Positions 8,171 to 16,983 of a DNA stretch of 64,000 nt are shown piece by piece. A program made the translations under genes and the position numbers. Source of the DNA: Candidatus Sedimenticola sp. (ex Thyasira tokunagai) (lineage in GTDB: Bacteria > Pseudomonadota > Gammaproteobacteria > Chromatiales > Chromatiaceae); NCBI GenBank assembly GCA_037318855.1, contig CP134874.1, positions 2,356,598-2,420,597 of the forward strand, given 5' to 3'. Below the pieces are notes generated by a model that saw nothing but the letters and a program-made list of their open reading frames with translations, ran no database searches and was not told the DNA's origin. Within the stretch, counting starts at the first letter, position 1, and every line of letters starts with the position of its first letter.

Positions 8171-11100
8171 GATGGCCTGGACCAGGGATGCGTCCTCATG
8201 ATTATTCGGTAGCTCACGCACGAATTCCCTGTCGATCTTGAGCGTGTTCATTGGGAAACGTTTCAGGTAACTCAGAGATGAGTAACCTGTGCCGAAATCA
8301 TCAATGGAAAGCTCGACTCCCAATGCGCGGACCGCCTCAAGCCACTCAAGAGTTGAATCGGTGCCCTCCATCATCAGGCTTTCGGTGATCTCCAGGTTGA
8401 GTTCTGATGGATCCAGCCCGGCTTCATCCAAAATCTGTTTGATCTCACCAACTTCGAGGCCAAGAACCAGCTGTCTGCTTGAAAGGTTGACGTTGACCTT
8501 CAAGTCCAGCCCATTCTGTTGCCAGGTAGCAGCCTGGCAGCAAGCCGTTTCCAATACCCACCTTCCTATGGGCGCGATAAGCCCACTCTCCTCGGCCAGG
8601 GGAATGAACTGGTTCGGTGAAATATATCCCCGTTCCGGGTGGGGCCATCGCAGCAGCGCCTCCACCCCAATCACACGTAGATCGGCAATACGGACAATAG
8701 GTTGATAGTGCAGAAGCAACTCATCACGTTCCAGCGCCAGGCGCATGTCGTGCTCGAGTTTGATCTGTTGCTGTACTCGCTCATTCATGGCTAAAGTGAA
8801 GAACTGGTAGGTGTTGCGCCCGGCATCCTTGGCACGGTACATAGCCATGTCCGCGTTACGCAACATGGTGTCTGCGTCAGATGAGTCATCGGGATAGAGG
8901 GTGACGCCGATGCTTGCGCCAATAAATGCATCCCGTCCATTAAGATCAAATGGCCGCTCCAGGACGGTGAGGATCTTTTTTGCGATTTCAGCGGCATCAC
9001 TAGCCTGTCTGATATCCTCCAGAATGAGGACAAACTCATCACCTCCGAAGCGCGAAACGGTATCGGCTTCTCGAACACAATCCAGTAATCTCTCCGCCAC
9101 CAGTTGAAGCAGTTTATCACCGGCCACGTGTCCCAGGCTGTCGTTGATCGACTTGAACCGGTCCAGATCCACAAACAGCAATGCTACGCGCCAGTTTTCG
9201 CGGTGTGCACTCTTGAGGGAGTTCGCCAACCTGTCCACAAGCAATGAACGGTTAGGTAGACCGGTCAGCGCGTCATAGTTGGCCTGACGGCGGATCTGCT
9301 CCTCATCCTGTTTGCGGCGGGTGATATCGGAAAAGAGTGCGATGTACTCCTGTACCTCCCCCTTATCATCATGGATGGCGGCCAGGGATAGCCACTCAGG
9401 GTAGATGCTGCCGTCCTTTTTACGGTTCCAGAGCTCGCCGTTCCAGTAACCTCTGACCCGGAGAGAGTGCCACATCGTTTTGTAGAATGCCTCATCATGG
9501 CGACCGGAACTGAGAATGCTTGGATCGTGGCCGATCACCTCCTCCAGCTCATAGCCGGTTATACGGGTGAACGAGGGGTTGACTGTTTTGATGTGGTTGT
9601 CCGCGTCGGTGACCATGATCGCCTCGGTAGTGGTTTCGAATACCGTGGCGTTCATCCGCAGTTGATCTTCGGCCCGTTTACGGGCGGTGATGTCCTCTTT
9701 CACCGCAATGTAGTGGGTGATGGTTCCGTTTGTATCGCGCACCGGGGAGATGGAAGCGGCCTCCCAGTAGATAATGCCGTCCTTGCGCTTGTTGTGGAAC
9801 TGGCCTCGCCATACCTTGCCGGCAGTGATGGTATCCCACATCTCTTTGTACTCTTCTGGGGACTTGTCCCCGGATTTAAGCAAGCGGGGGTTTTGCCCAA
9901 GGGCCTCTTTTTCGGTGTAGCCGGTGGTCTCTTCGAATTTTGGATTGACGTACTCAATGTTGCCACTGGTATCGGTGATAATCACTGAGGCGGGGCTCTG
10001 TTCCAAGGCGCGGTAGAGTTTTCTCAGCTGTTGCTCACTACGTTTGCTCTCGGTGATATCGATCCTCACAGAGGCCAGTTCGCCTGCAGAGGTGCATGAA
10101 TCACTGGCAAGGTACCAGCGTCCATCCTCTAACTGCTCAATATAGGTTCTGCACCCATTACAGGGAAGCTGAGACTTATCGGTGTAAGGATTGCCCCCCT
10201 CATCCACTCTCCCTGCAATCTGTCCAGACTGGGTGTTGGCAAGTAGTATTTCATCCAGTGTGACCCCGGGTTTGATGATCTCCTCAAGCCATGGGTAGAG
10301 TTCGAGGTAACGGCTGTTGTTAAGGACCAGCCTGCCGTCGGGCGCGAACAGGGCAAAGGATTCAGACAGACTCTCTACTGCATCCCGTAACTGATTCCAG
10401 GCCTGTTCACTCTGTTTACGTGCCCTGGTCAGGCGTCGCATTGTAATCCCCAGGCTGATTAAAAGGATTACGGAAAAGGCAAGCATTATCCGACTGTAGG
10501 TCTCACTGTAACGGGTCTGGCTGGCGTAGTGTGTGTTATACGCTTGGTGGAGTTTTTCAAGCCAGGCATGGGTTGGAACCGCCATGTAGTTTACGTGGAG
10601 AGCCTGCAGGTCTTTGATGCGCATGAGACTGGCACGCATGTGAAAAAGCACATTTTTCAGTTTTTTTATGGTATCGCTGCTCTCTTCGGTAAAAGCTTCG
10701 ATTTCGTCTATTTCAGAATTGATATCTCTGGTTTCGAGTTCTCCTGGAAACAGTTTATAGAGGTAGAGCTTGTTGAGCAGACGGGAGAGCCGGCCTTCCA
10801 TCTCCGGATTGTCCTGCCGTAATAACTCAACGGCCAGAGGCAGGTAGTGCAGTCCATTGCGTAATAGGGCAGCATGGGATTTGATACGCTCTATCAGCTG
10901 TAGTTTGGTCTCCAGGCTCTTGCGGTACTCAGAAAAGTGACTGCTGAATTTCACAGAACTATCGTCAGCCAATATCAGCTCATCTGATTCCAGCTCTTGC
11001 AGTAGTTTGTCGAACCGGGTCTGAGTCTCCACAAAAGGATCATACTGGGTCAGCTGTAATGAGCCTGTCAGAATCACGTTTCTGTCGAGTTCGCCCTCCG

Positions 11101-11245
11101 TCTGTTTGATATTCAGTAACAGGTCGATGCGCCTGTTATGCATCTCCACATCAATGGAGCGGGTCTGTATAAAGACCAGTACCACCAGAGCAGTAGCGAG
11201 TAGTAGCAGATATTGGGTGAGTACAGATTTTCCCCATTTCATCAT
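8168..11245 (-). CDS. Membrane PAS-PAS-PAS-GGDEF-EAL c-di-GMP protein, truncated by mobile element copy 1
   Basis: A 1025-residue remnant of a bifunctional c-di-GMP enzyme. It has an N-terminal membrane anchor (~8-26), a helical periplasmic sensor and a second membrane helix (~252-270). Three PAS-type domains follow (~285-400, 410-525, 535-645). The GGDEF domain has an intact GGDEF at 734-738 and the inhibitory site READ at 725-728. The EAL domain has EAL at 862-864 and DDFGTGYSS at 982-990. Translation ends at a TAA supplied by the inserted element, which removes the last ~61 residues, including AEGVET. Cyclase activity could survive; phosphodiesterase activity probably does not. The start overlaps the stop of the severed cytochrome peroxidase tail (ATGA), which shows a former operon. 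Confidence 0.92.
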   Translation of the reverse strand: MMKWGKSVLTQYLLLLATALVVLVFIQTRSIDVEMHNRRIDLLLNIKQTEGELDRNVILTGSLQLTQYDPFVETQTRFDKLLQELESDELILADDSSVKFSSHFSEYRKSLETKLQLIERIKSHAALLRNGLHYLPLAVELLRQDNPEMEGRLSRLLNKLYLYKLFPGELETRDINSEIDEIEAFTEESSDTIKKLKNVLFHMRASLMRIKDLQALHVNYMAVPTHAWLEKLHQAYNTHYASQTRYSETYSRIMLAFSVILLISLGITMRRLTRARKQSEQAWNQLRDAVESLSESFALFAPDGRLVLNNSRYLELYPWLEEIIKPGVTLDEILLANTQSGQIAGRVDEGGNPYTDKSQLPCNGCRTYIEQLEDGRWYLASDSCTSAGELASVRIDITESKRSEQQLRKLYRALEQSPASVIITDTSGNIEYVNPKFEETTGYTEKEALGQNPRLLKSGDKSPEEYKEMWDTITAGKVWRGQFHNKRKDGIIYWEAASISPVRDTNGTITHYIAVKEDITARKRAEDQLRMNATVFETTTEAIMVTDADNHIKTVNPSFTRITGYELEEVIGHDPSILSSGRHDEAFYKTMWHSLRVRGYWNGELWNRKKDGSIYPEWLSLAAIHDDKGEVQEYIALFSDITRRKQDEEQIRRQANYDALTGLPNRSLLVDRLANSLKSAHRENWRVALLFVDLDRFKSINDSLGHVAGDKLLQLVAERLLDCVREADTVSRFGGDEFVLILEDIRQASDAAEIAKKILTVLERPFDLNGRDAFIGASIGVTLYPDDSSDADTMLRNADMAMYRAKDAGRNTYQFFTLAMNERVQQQIKLEHDMRLALERDELLLHYQPIVRIADLRVIGVEALLRWPHPERGYISPNQFIPLAEESGLIAPIGRWVLETACCQAATWQQNGLDLKVNVNLSSRQLVLGLEVGEIKQILDEAGLDPSELNLEITESLMMEGTDSTLEWLEAVRALGVELSIDDFGTGYSSLSYLKRFPMNTLKIDREFVRELPNNHEDASLVQAI

Positions 11246-11304
11246 GGGTTCAATCTCGGGTGCTGCCCAGCTAACGATTTAATGAAAACGGCGATCGCTT
11301 CAAC
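11242..11304 (-). pseudogene. Severed C-terminal end of the cytochrome c peroxidase
   Basis: Twenty codons (VEAIAVFIKSLAGQHPRLNP) and a TGA, directly after mobile element copy 2. They complete the family's usual ending: joining 11592 to 11304 gives ...REIPKED-VEAIAVFIKSL... with no missing or extra residue. The TGA overlaps the ATG of the GGDEF-EAL gene, which confirms this was the true end of the upstream gene. Confidence 0.87.
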
Positions 11305-11591
11305 CGCTGACCGCCAAGGAAGGCTGAAAGCCGAGGCGGTTAGTCCCCGGTAGTCGCGAGGCGATACTGGATGCCCGGCGTGCGCATAGCGCCAGAGGGA
11401 ATCCAAAGATCGCATACGAACGCGACGTCAAGTCATCTCGGGAGTCAGCGACGAAGCAGTAACGAGCTTGCGATGTTATTGCGTAGTGCTGGAGACCGGG
11501 ACGGCCGGGGCAATAATAGGCTGTCGAAGATTGAGTGCAAAAGGGGGACTCGGATGTCCCGTTTTGCATCACGAAATCGAAGACTCGCTTA
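11305..11591 (-). mobile_element. Dispersed 287-bp structured non-coding element, copy 2 (inside the peroxidase gene)
   Basis: Nearly identical to copy 3 and close to copy 1, and in the same orientation. It is inserted between GAT and GTT codons of the peroxidase gene with no target duplication, and the host frame reads TAA at once. It contains the left nested hairpin (CTGACCGCC/GGCGGTTAG) and the right hairpin (TGCAAAA...TTTTGCA). No transposase or other enzyme is encoded. Confidence 0.88.
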
Positions 11592-12506
11592 ATCCTCTTT
11601 TGGAATCTCTCGGCCGAGCTGGTAACGGGCCATGATGGTGATCGCTTTCTCCAGGCAGTGTGTACGACCATCATGGAAGTAGGGGGATGTGAGTGCAGTC
11701 AGACGCAGACTGGGAACCTTGAATAAGTGCCTGTCCTCGGGGTCTCCGGTAACGTTGAAACGACCGAGATCGGCAGCAGTGACTTCGCCGTCTCTATCGG
11801 AGAAGTAGTTACCCATTGCACCCATGCGGTGGTACATATTACCTCCCACATTAGCGCCTTGATGGCAGGCGATACAGCCGTAGGATTTGAACAGGCTGTA
11901 ACCGTGTTTTTCCTGTTCGCTGAGAGCTGTCTCGTCGCCCATGAGCCAGAGGTCAAAGCGGGCATTTGGAGTGGTGAGGGAACGCTCAAACTCGGCGATG
12001 GCGTTCTTGATGTTGAGAGCGGTGATACCGTCGCTGTAGAGCTGTGAGAATGCTTGCCTGTACTCTTTGTCCCGGTTCAGTTTGGATATGACCTGGGGCC
12101 AGTTTGAGGCCATTTCGATAGGGTTGTGTACTGGACCGCGAACCTGATCTACAAGGTTGGCTGAACGGCCGTCCCAGAATTGTCTGAAATTGTAACTGCT
12201 GTTGTAGATGGTGGGTGCATTGATAACTCCTATGGCACCGCCGACCCCAGGGGAATGAGATAGCCCATCGTCTCCTCCTTTGTCGAGTCGGTGGCAGTGG
12301 GAACAGCTTAACGTGTTATCGGCGGAGAGTTGGGGATCATGAAACAGCCGATCTCCCAGGGCGACCTTGCCAGGGTTGAGGTTTTGGGCTGGTTGTATTG
12401 GCAGGATGGGTTCATTGACCAGAGATTCCCCTGACCAGGCAACTGTGTTTAGCAGGCATAATACACTGAAGAGTATATTTTTTGTCAGCTTGCTATGAAA
12501 CACCAC
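11589..12506 (-). CDS. Di-haem cytochrome c peroxidase/MauG-family protein, C-terminally truncated
   Basis: Periplasmic di-haem peroxidase, expected to reduce hydrogen peroxide with electrons from a small cytochrome or to act as a MauG-like oxidase. Two haem-c sites are visible: CSHCH at 68-72 and CIACH at 211-215. A signal peptide (~1-25) precedes them. The start is a GTG at 12506 with GGGG five bases upstream. The 305-residue product ends on a TAA provided by the inserted element, and the last 20 residues lie beyond it (11242-11304). The lost segment is a C-terminal helix away from both haem motifs, so partial function is possible. Confidence 0.9.
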   Translation of the reverse strand: MVFHSKLTKNILFSVLCLLNTVAWSGESLVNEPILPIQPAQNLNPGKVALGDRLFHDPQLSADNTLSCSHCHRLDKGGDDGLSHSPGVGGAIGVINAPTIYNSSYNFRQFWDGRSANLVDQVRGPVHNPIEMASNWPQVISKLNRDKEYRQAFSQLYSDGITALNIKNAIAEFERSLTTPNARFDLWLMGDETALSEQEKHGYSLFKSYGCIACHQGANVGGNMYHRMGAMGNYFSDRDGEVTAADLGRFNVTGDPEDRHLFKVPSLRLTALTSPYFHDGRTHCLEKAITIMARYQLGREIPKED

Positions 12507-12658
12507 TACACCCCTTTAAAGCGTATAAAGCACTCTTACATACTAGAATCTGAAACTAAAATGTAAAGTAAATTCATTCGTCCAAGGATCACTGGCGAGA
12601 GCCGGCCTGACAGACTGCTATGCTATTCCAGCTTTATGGCAATCTTGGCTCTGTTTTT

Positions 12659-12677
12659 CTGTACAAATTTCGTACAG
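12659..12677. repeat. Short inverted repeat beside the tRNA-Glu remnant (copy A)
   Basis: CTGTAC, seven bases, GTACAG. The same element lies at 50644-50662 as CCGTAC, seven bases, GTACGG, so the outer pair has changed on both sides. It sits just beyond the terminator of the tRNA remnant and within a 45-base stretch that differs at only about five positions from the stretch beside the real tRNA-Glu. Confidence 0.7.
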
Positions 12678-12682
12678 GCAAT

Positions 12683-12712
12683 AAAAAAGGGCTTGGGATT
12701 AACCTAAGCCCC
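12683..12712 (-). terminator. Terminator belonging to the tRNA-Glu remnant
   Basis: GGGCTTAGG, five bases, CCCAAGCCC followed by six T on the minus strand. It is the counterpart of the terminator after the intact tRNA-Glu and still looks functional. It would end transcripts coming from the right. Confidence 0.65.
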
Positions 12713-12721
12713 TGATTATAT

Positions 12722-12766
12722 TGGCACTCCGTGGGAGGGTCGAACGCCTGTTACCGGCTTGAGAGG
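12722..12766 (-). pseudogene. Decayed 3' end of tRNA-Glu
   Basis: From the CCA end, about 38 of 46 bases match the intact tRNA-Glu(CTC) at 50707-50781. GGTAACAGG and the TTCGA of the T loop are kept, but the T stem is broken and similarity stops near the anticodon arm. The remnant, its terminator and the inverted repeat keep the order found at the real gene, so the unit was copied as a block. Confidence 0.68.
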
Positions 12767-12981
12767 GGGGTTTATCTGGAGAAGCACTACGCCAAGTTTG
12801 TGGTAACCAATCGGCACGCGATGATGATGGACCATCAGCCACACTGTTAGGAGAGGTCTCTCGGGGCACATAGTGATCGATTTCCAATCGCGTCTATACT
12901 AACTGTAGGGCCTTGGGGGGCCTGCGCTTTGGTGCCGTGCCCCCCCCTGAACCAGCGACACATTACCTATAGGTGCCGATC

Positions 12982-13326
12982 ATGCCTTATGTGCAACGTA
13001 ATAAGAGTGGAGACATCATTGCGCTGTATCGCACCGTTAACGAGCATGCAACGGAACTCCTTGCGCACGACAACGAAGAGGTAATCCAGTTTCTTCTGGT
13101 CGGGACGAGCGAGGAAGAGACCAAGGATTTCCTATCCAGAACCGATGCAGAGATGGTCCGGGTGGTCGAAGATCTGGTTGAACTTCTGGTACAGAAAAAT
13201 CTAATCCTGTTTACCGAACTGCCGATCAAGGCACAGGAGAAGTTCATTAATCGAAGGAAGCTCCGGCAAAAAATCCATCCGGAAGAGCAGCTCCTTGTCG
13301 ATGATGAGTACACCATCGACCTTTAA
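12982..13326 (+). CDS. Small conserved protein often mislabelled 'tryptophan synthase subunit beta like'
   Basis: A 114-residue soluble protein starting MPYVQRNKSGDII, with a central segment EMVRVVEDLVELLVQKN and a basic stretch near RRKLRQK. The family is widespread in sulfur-oxidising and other gammaproteobacteria and carries a misleading name; it is far too short for TrpB. The function is unknown to me. I place the start at the ATG at 12982 because AGGT lies seven bases upstream; a GTG at 12973 is in frame but has no binding site. An imperfect GC-rich inverted repeat (13334-13370) follows the stop. Confidence 0.75.
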   Translation: MPYVQRNKSGDIIALYRTVNEHATELLAHDNEEVIQFLLVGTSEEETKDFLSRTDAEMVRVVEDLVELLVQKNLILFTELPIKAQEKFINRRKLRQKIHPEEQLLVDDEYTIDL

Positions 13327-13489
13327 ACAAAGTCCCTGCCCCTAATTAAAATTGCAGGGTGGGGCAGGACCCCAACAGGAATCAATGAACAGCTGCAAGG
13401 TGGGCAGGGTTCCATCCTGCGCATCTTTAGTTTTGTAGTGGCTTCTCTTTTTCTTCGCTTCAATCGTGGATCATATATATCCAGATACT

Positions 13490-13540
13490 ATTCAATATAT
13501 GTGACTGTCCGCCCTTCTTCTACTTATGAATATATTGAAT
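13490..13540. repeat. AT-rich inverted repeat between convergent genes
   Basis: Eleven-base perfect arms (ATTCAATATAT at 13490-13500, complement at 13530-13540) separated by 29 bases. It sits between the end of the 12982 gene and the end of the LapG-like gene. It has no T run, so it is not a classical terminator; it could be a protein binding site or a weak hairpin. Confidence 0.45.
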
Positions 13541-13587
13541 GGAAAGTGTTAGCTTTTGTAACAGTCTAAATTATCAGGGGGGTATTA

Positions 13588-14292
13588 TCAGGAGGTTTGA
13601 ATGGGGAGTAGCTGGTTCTGCCAGGTGGCCCGCAGCTCATCCCATTTGTGGATACGCTGCTTGACCGGGCGCTCTGCGCCGTTGAGAGGATTTACGACCC
13701 ATACCCCTTGGTCATTGAAGCTATAAACCGGTAGAAGGTCGGTGCGTGTCGAGAGGGCGCCCACGTAGTCGGTAACATTATCAAGTATCACCGCCTGTTG
13801 CTTGCCAGACTCGGGATGGTAGGCAACCACCATGTGATCCTCGTTTCTCTCCGGAAGGCGGACATGGAGTATCCGGAGTTGGGATGCCGGGACGCCCATC
13901 TCCAGTAGGGTGTAATACTTGCCGATGGCCAGGTCTTCGCAGTCTCCTTCTCTGCTGGTCAGGGTCTCCAGTGGAGTCGACCAAGGGTCTGCATTATCCC
14001 CTGCCATCCCATCCGGCACGAACCGGAACCGGTTGAAATAGCGATTGACCAGCAGCAGGCGCTCCTGCTGACTGGCCATTTCACCCGTTTGCACCAGCTG
14101 ACGCCAGGAATGGAGTCGATTAATCGCTTCCCCCCCGTAGATCTGTAGGACGCGGTCATGCATCCAATGGTAGTTTAGCGTCGAATCAGTCAGCGACAGA
14201 GGTGTAAATGCGAAACAGGGGAGTGATGAAAACAGCATTACAGCAGCCACAACGGGAGCTGCCAGAGAGGCCTTAGCCGAAAAAAGGTTCAT
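13588..14292 (-). CDS. lapG: LapG-like periplasmic transglutaminase-fold cysteine protease
   Basis: A 234-residue BTLCP-family (DUF920) protease. In pseudomonads LapG is Ca2+-dependent and cuts the adhesin LapA after TAA of a TAAG-type motif, releasing biofilm cells. It is held inactive by LapD when c-di-GMP is high. Visible here: a signal peptide (~1-28, ending CFAFT), the Cys motif REGDCEDLAIGKYY (Cys118), His153 in EDHMVVAY and Asp171 in VILDN, which together form the triad. Its target is probably the adhesin at 19430-24505, which has two TAAG motifs in its N-terminal retention region. It is divergent from the secretion operon at 14764. Confidence 0.92.
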   Translation of the reverse strand: MNLFSAKASLAAPVVAAVMLFSSLPCFAFTPLSLTDSTLNYHWMHDRVLQIYGGEAINRLHSWRQLVQTGEMASQQERLLLVNRYFNRFRFVPDGMAGDNADPWSTPLETLTSREGDCEDLAIGKYYTLLEMGVPASQLRILHVRLPERNEDHMVVAYHPESGKQQAVILDNVTDYVGALSTRTDLLPVYSFNDQGVWVVNPLNGAERPVKQRIHKWDELRATWQNQLLPIQTS

Positions 14293-14763
14293 AAATCAAA
14301 GAATACCGTGAGCCGAATTGTTGTCTATTAGGCCCATCCATGGCTGTTTTCGCTGTTCGTTTCGAATTAGAGGGGGTTTTCCTTCTATATACAACCCTTA
14401 CTATGTGATCGGGTTCTCATTTCCATTAAAAACACACTGTAACATGCTGAATTAACGGGGGATATGCTCATTTTATGAAAATTCAACCCAATTTCCCTTC
14501 CCATCCTATACTTATACATGGGCGCGGGCTTGCCGTTGACATCCATGGAAATCATAACAACCATATTGCATACACGAGAGGGCAGCGCAAAAAAACGATA
14601 AGCAGCAAATATTGAATTATCCATCAACTAAAGTGGGAAGAAAGCCCAACCTATGAATTAAGTTGCTCTGGCTCATTGTATCGGCACCGGCCGCCTTGCT
14701 GAGCGAAATTGGTGGGGTAGCCGGCGGCCAAAGAGGGATAGCAGACCAGGAACAAGAAGTTCG
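14293..14763. other. Divergent regulatory region between lapG and the secretion operon
   Basis: 471 bases that must hold promoters in both directions. I see no clear sigma-70 hexamer pair. A leftward open frame of 80 codons (14385-14627) has no binding site and no recognisable sequence. A GC-rich stretch (14680-14740) precedes the ABC start. Confidence 0.4.
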
Positions 14764-16971
14764 ATGCTGAAACAGGTCCCAATAACACCGTCTCCTGCAA
14801 CACAGGAGTCCAGGGAGTGGAAGATCCCGGAAGGTGGATCCATACACGACGATCCACTGCTGGATTGCCTACTTATCCTGGCGAAGCACTTTGGCAAACC
14901 GGTATCCAAGGAGTCAGCACTTGCCGGGTTGCCACTTGAAGAGGGTGGGTTGACCCCGTCCCTCCTGATCCGTGCGGCGGAACGGCTCAGTTACTCGGCA
15001 CGGATTCTGAAACGTCGCCTGAAAGGGATCGATAATCTCACCCTGCCGGCCATTCTGCTGCTGGCCAACCACAAGGCCTGCCTGCTTCTCGAAATTGACC
15101 GCGTAAATGCCACTGCCCACATTATCGAGCCGGAGACCGGGACGGGAGAGGCGTGGGTTCGCCTGGAAGATCTGAAACAACGCTACCTGGGCTTTACCAT
15201 CTTCATCCACCCTGAATATCAGTTTGATCGCCGCACCCCCGAGCTGTTCCAGATCCGAAGCAAGAATTGGTTCTGGGGGACACTGTCGAAGTCATGGCGT
15301 ATCTATCGTGATGTATTGGTCGCCTCGTTTCTGATCAATGTCTTCGCCTTGGCCAGCCCCCTGTTCATCATGAATGTCTATGACAGGGTGGTCCCCAACA
15401 ACGCCTTCGAGACCCTCTGGGTGTTTACCATTGGCGTCTGTATCGTCTACGGATTCGATCTGCTGATCCGGGTGGTACGCGGCTACTTTATCGACTTGGC
15501 TGGAAAAAAGTCGGAGATCACCCTGTCCGCCCATATCTTCGAGCGGGTACTGGGCCTGAAGATGAAGGACCGTCCACTTTCGGTAGGCGCCTTTGCCAGC
15601 CACCTACGGGAATTCGATATGGTGAGGGATTTCATCACCTCAGCCACTATAACCACCCTGATCGATATCCCCTTCGTCGCCCTGTTTCTCGTCATTATCA
15701 GCCTGATCGGGGGACCTATCATAATGGTCCCGGCCATCGGCATACCGCTGGTATTGATCTTCAGCATGCTGATCCAGCCCGCTCTTCGAAAGGCCACGGA
15801 AAACAGCTTCCGGATGGCCGCCCAACGCAATGCGACGCTGGTGGAGAGTCTGATCGGTCTGGAGGCGATCAAGTCACTGGGTGCCGAGGGGCAGATGCAG
15901 CAAAAGTGGGAGGAGTCCGTTGCCCATATTGCAAAGTGGTCCATCCGATCACGTATGATATCTAGCTCGGCCATCAATCTCTCGATTGCAGCCCAGCATT
16001 TGGCCACCGTCGGAACGGTTGTAGTGGGGGTCTATCTGGTATCCGAGGGGCAGTTGAGCATGGGTGGGCTGATCGCTTGTGTGATCCTGGTGGGCCGAAC
16101 CATGGCCCCCATCGGCCAGGTCGCCTCCCTCGCTTCCCGTTACAACCAGGCCAAGGCAGCGCTGAAGACTCTGCATGGAATCATGGATCTGCCGCAGGAG
16201 CGCCCTCCCGAAAAAACATTCCTGCATCGCCCCATACTCAAGGGCGGCATCAGATTCAAGGATGTCGACTTCACCTATCCGGGGCAGTCCAGCAACGCCC
16301 TCCACAAAATATCCTTCACCATTAGGCCAGGGGAGAAGACGGCCATCATCGGTAGAATCGGTTCGGGTAAGAGCACCTTGAAAAAGCTGATCATGGGGAT
16401 GTATGAACCGGACTCCGGCTCTATCCTCATTGATGGCACCGATATCCACCAACTGGATCCCGCCGACCTGCGCAGGAACATCGGCTACGTCCCTCAGGAC
16501 ACCACCCTCTTCTTCGGCAGCGTCCGGGACAATATCGTAATGGGAGTGCCGCATGTGGAGGATGCAGCCATTCTCCGGGCCGCCCGGATCGCCGGGGTGA
16601 CCGAATTTGTCGATCAACACCCCTCCGGTTTTGACATGGCGGTCGGTGAGCGCGGCATTAATCTTTCCGGCGGTCAGAGGCAATCCATCAGCATTGCGCG
16701 AGCCCTGTTACTCGATCCACCGATTCTATTGTTCGATGAACCGACCAATGAGATGGATAACTCCACCGAAGCACTGCTGAAGCGCCGGCTGGCCAAGGAG
16801 GTGTTGAATGGCAAGACCCTGATTGTCGCCACCCATAGAGCCTCCCTCTCGAATCTCGTTGACCGAATTATCGTTATTGAACAGGGCCGGATCATTGCCG
16901 ATGGGCCGAGAGAGCAGGTGATGGAGGTCCTACGGGAAGGCAAGCTCAATATTTCGAGGCCGTCCCAATAG
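14764..16971 (+). CDS. Type I secretion ABC exporter with inactive C39-like domain (LapB type)
   Basis: Inner-membrane ATPase of a type I secretion system, predicted to export the adhesin at 19430. Residues ~30-140 form a peptidase C39-like domain that lacks the catalytic Cys context (DDPLLDCLLILAKHFG), as in LapB and HlyB, so it binds rather than cuts substrate. A six-helix membrane domain follows (~170-440). The nucleotide-binding domain has Walker A GRIGSGKST (~530), signature LSGGQRQS (~634), Walker B ILLFDEP (~653) and H-loop ATHRAS. The 735-residue length is normal. The adaptor gene starts 12 bases downstream, so the two form an operon. Start at ATG 14764; the binding site is weak. Confidence 0.93.
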   Translation: MLKQVPITPSPATQESREWKIPEGGSIHDDPLLDCLLILAKHFGKPVSKESALAGLPLEEGGLTPSLLIRAAERLSYSARILKRRLKGIDNLTLPAILLLANHKACLLLEIDRVNATAHIIEPETGTGEAWVRLEDLKQRYLGFTIFIHPEYQFDRRTPELFQIRSKNWFWGTLSKSWRIYRDVLVASFLINVFALASPLFIMNVYDRVVPNNAFETLWVFTIGVCIVYGFDLLIRVVRGYFIDLAGKKSEITLSAHIFERVLGLKMKDRPLSVGAFASHLREFDMVRDFITSATITTLIDIPFVALFLVIISLIGGPIIMVPAIGIPLVLIFSMLIQPALRKATENSFRMAAQRNATLVESLIGLEAIKSLGAEGQMQQKWEESVAHIAKWSIRSRMISSSAINLSIAAQHLATVGTVVVGVYLVSEGQLSMGGLIACVILVGRTMAPIGQVASLASRYNQAKAALKTLHGIMDLPQERPPEKTFLHRPILKGGIRFKDVDFTYPGQSSNALHKISFTIRPGEKTAIIGRIGSGKSTLKKLIMGMYEPDSGSILIDGTDIHQLDPADLRRNIGYVPQDTTLFFGSVRDNIVMGVPHVEDAAILRAARIAGVTEFVDQHPSGFDMAVGERGINLSGGQRQSISIARALLLDPPILLFDEPTNEMDNSTEALLKRRLAKEVLNGKTLIVATHRASLSNLVDRIIVIEQGRIIADGPREQVMEVLREGKLNISRPSQ

Positions 16972-16983
16972 ACGGATAGAACG

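Noticed and set aside
7862..8241. Protein-coding frames in the 286-bp elements on both strands, such as MPGVRIAPEG...
   Set aside because: They vary in length between copies, run across the element ends into host sequence and have no binding sites; the conserved feature is hairpin structure, not protein.
7885..11591. Self-splicing intron explanation for element copies 1 and 2
   Set aside because: Restoration of both proteins is exact, but at under 290 bases I see neither group I core motifs nor a group II domain V in either strand. The intron-like motif at copy 4 is antisense to the host genes. I keep it only as a test in the findings.
14385..14627. 80-codon leftward frame in the lapG-exporter gap
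   Set aside because: No binding site and no homology I recognise; it lies where both divergent promoters must be.
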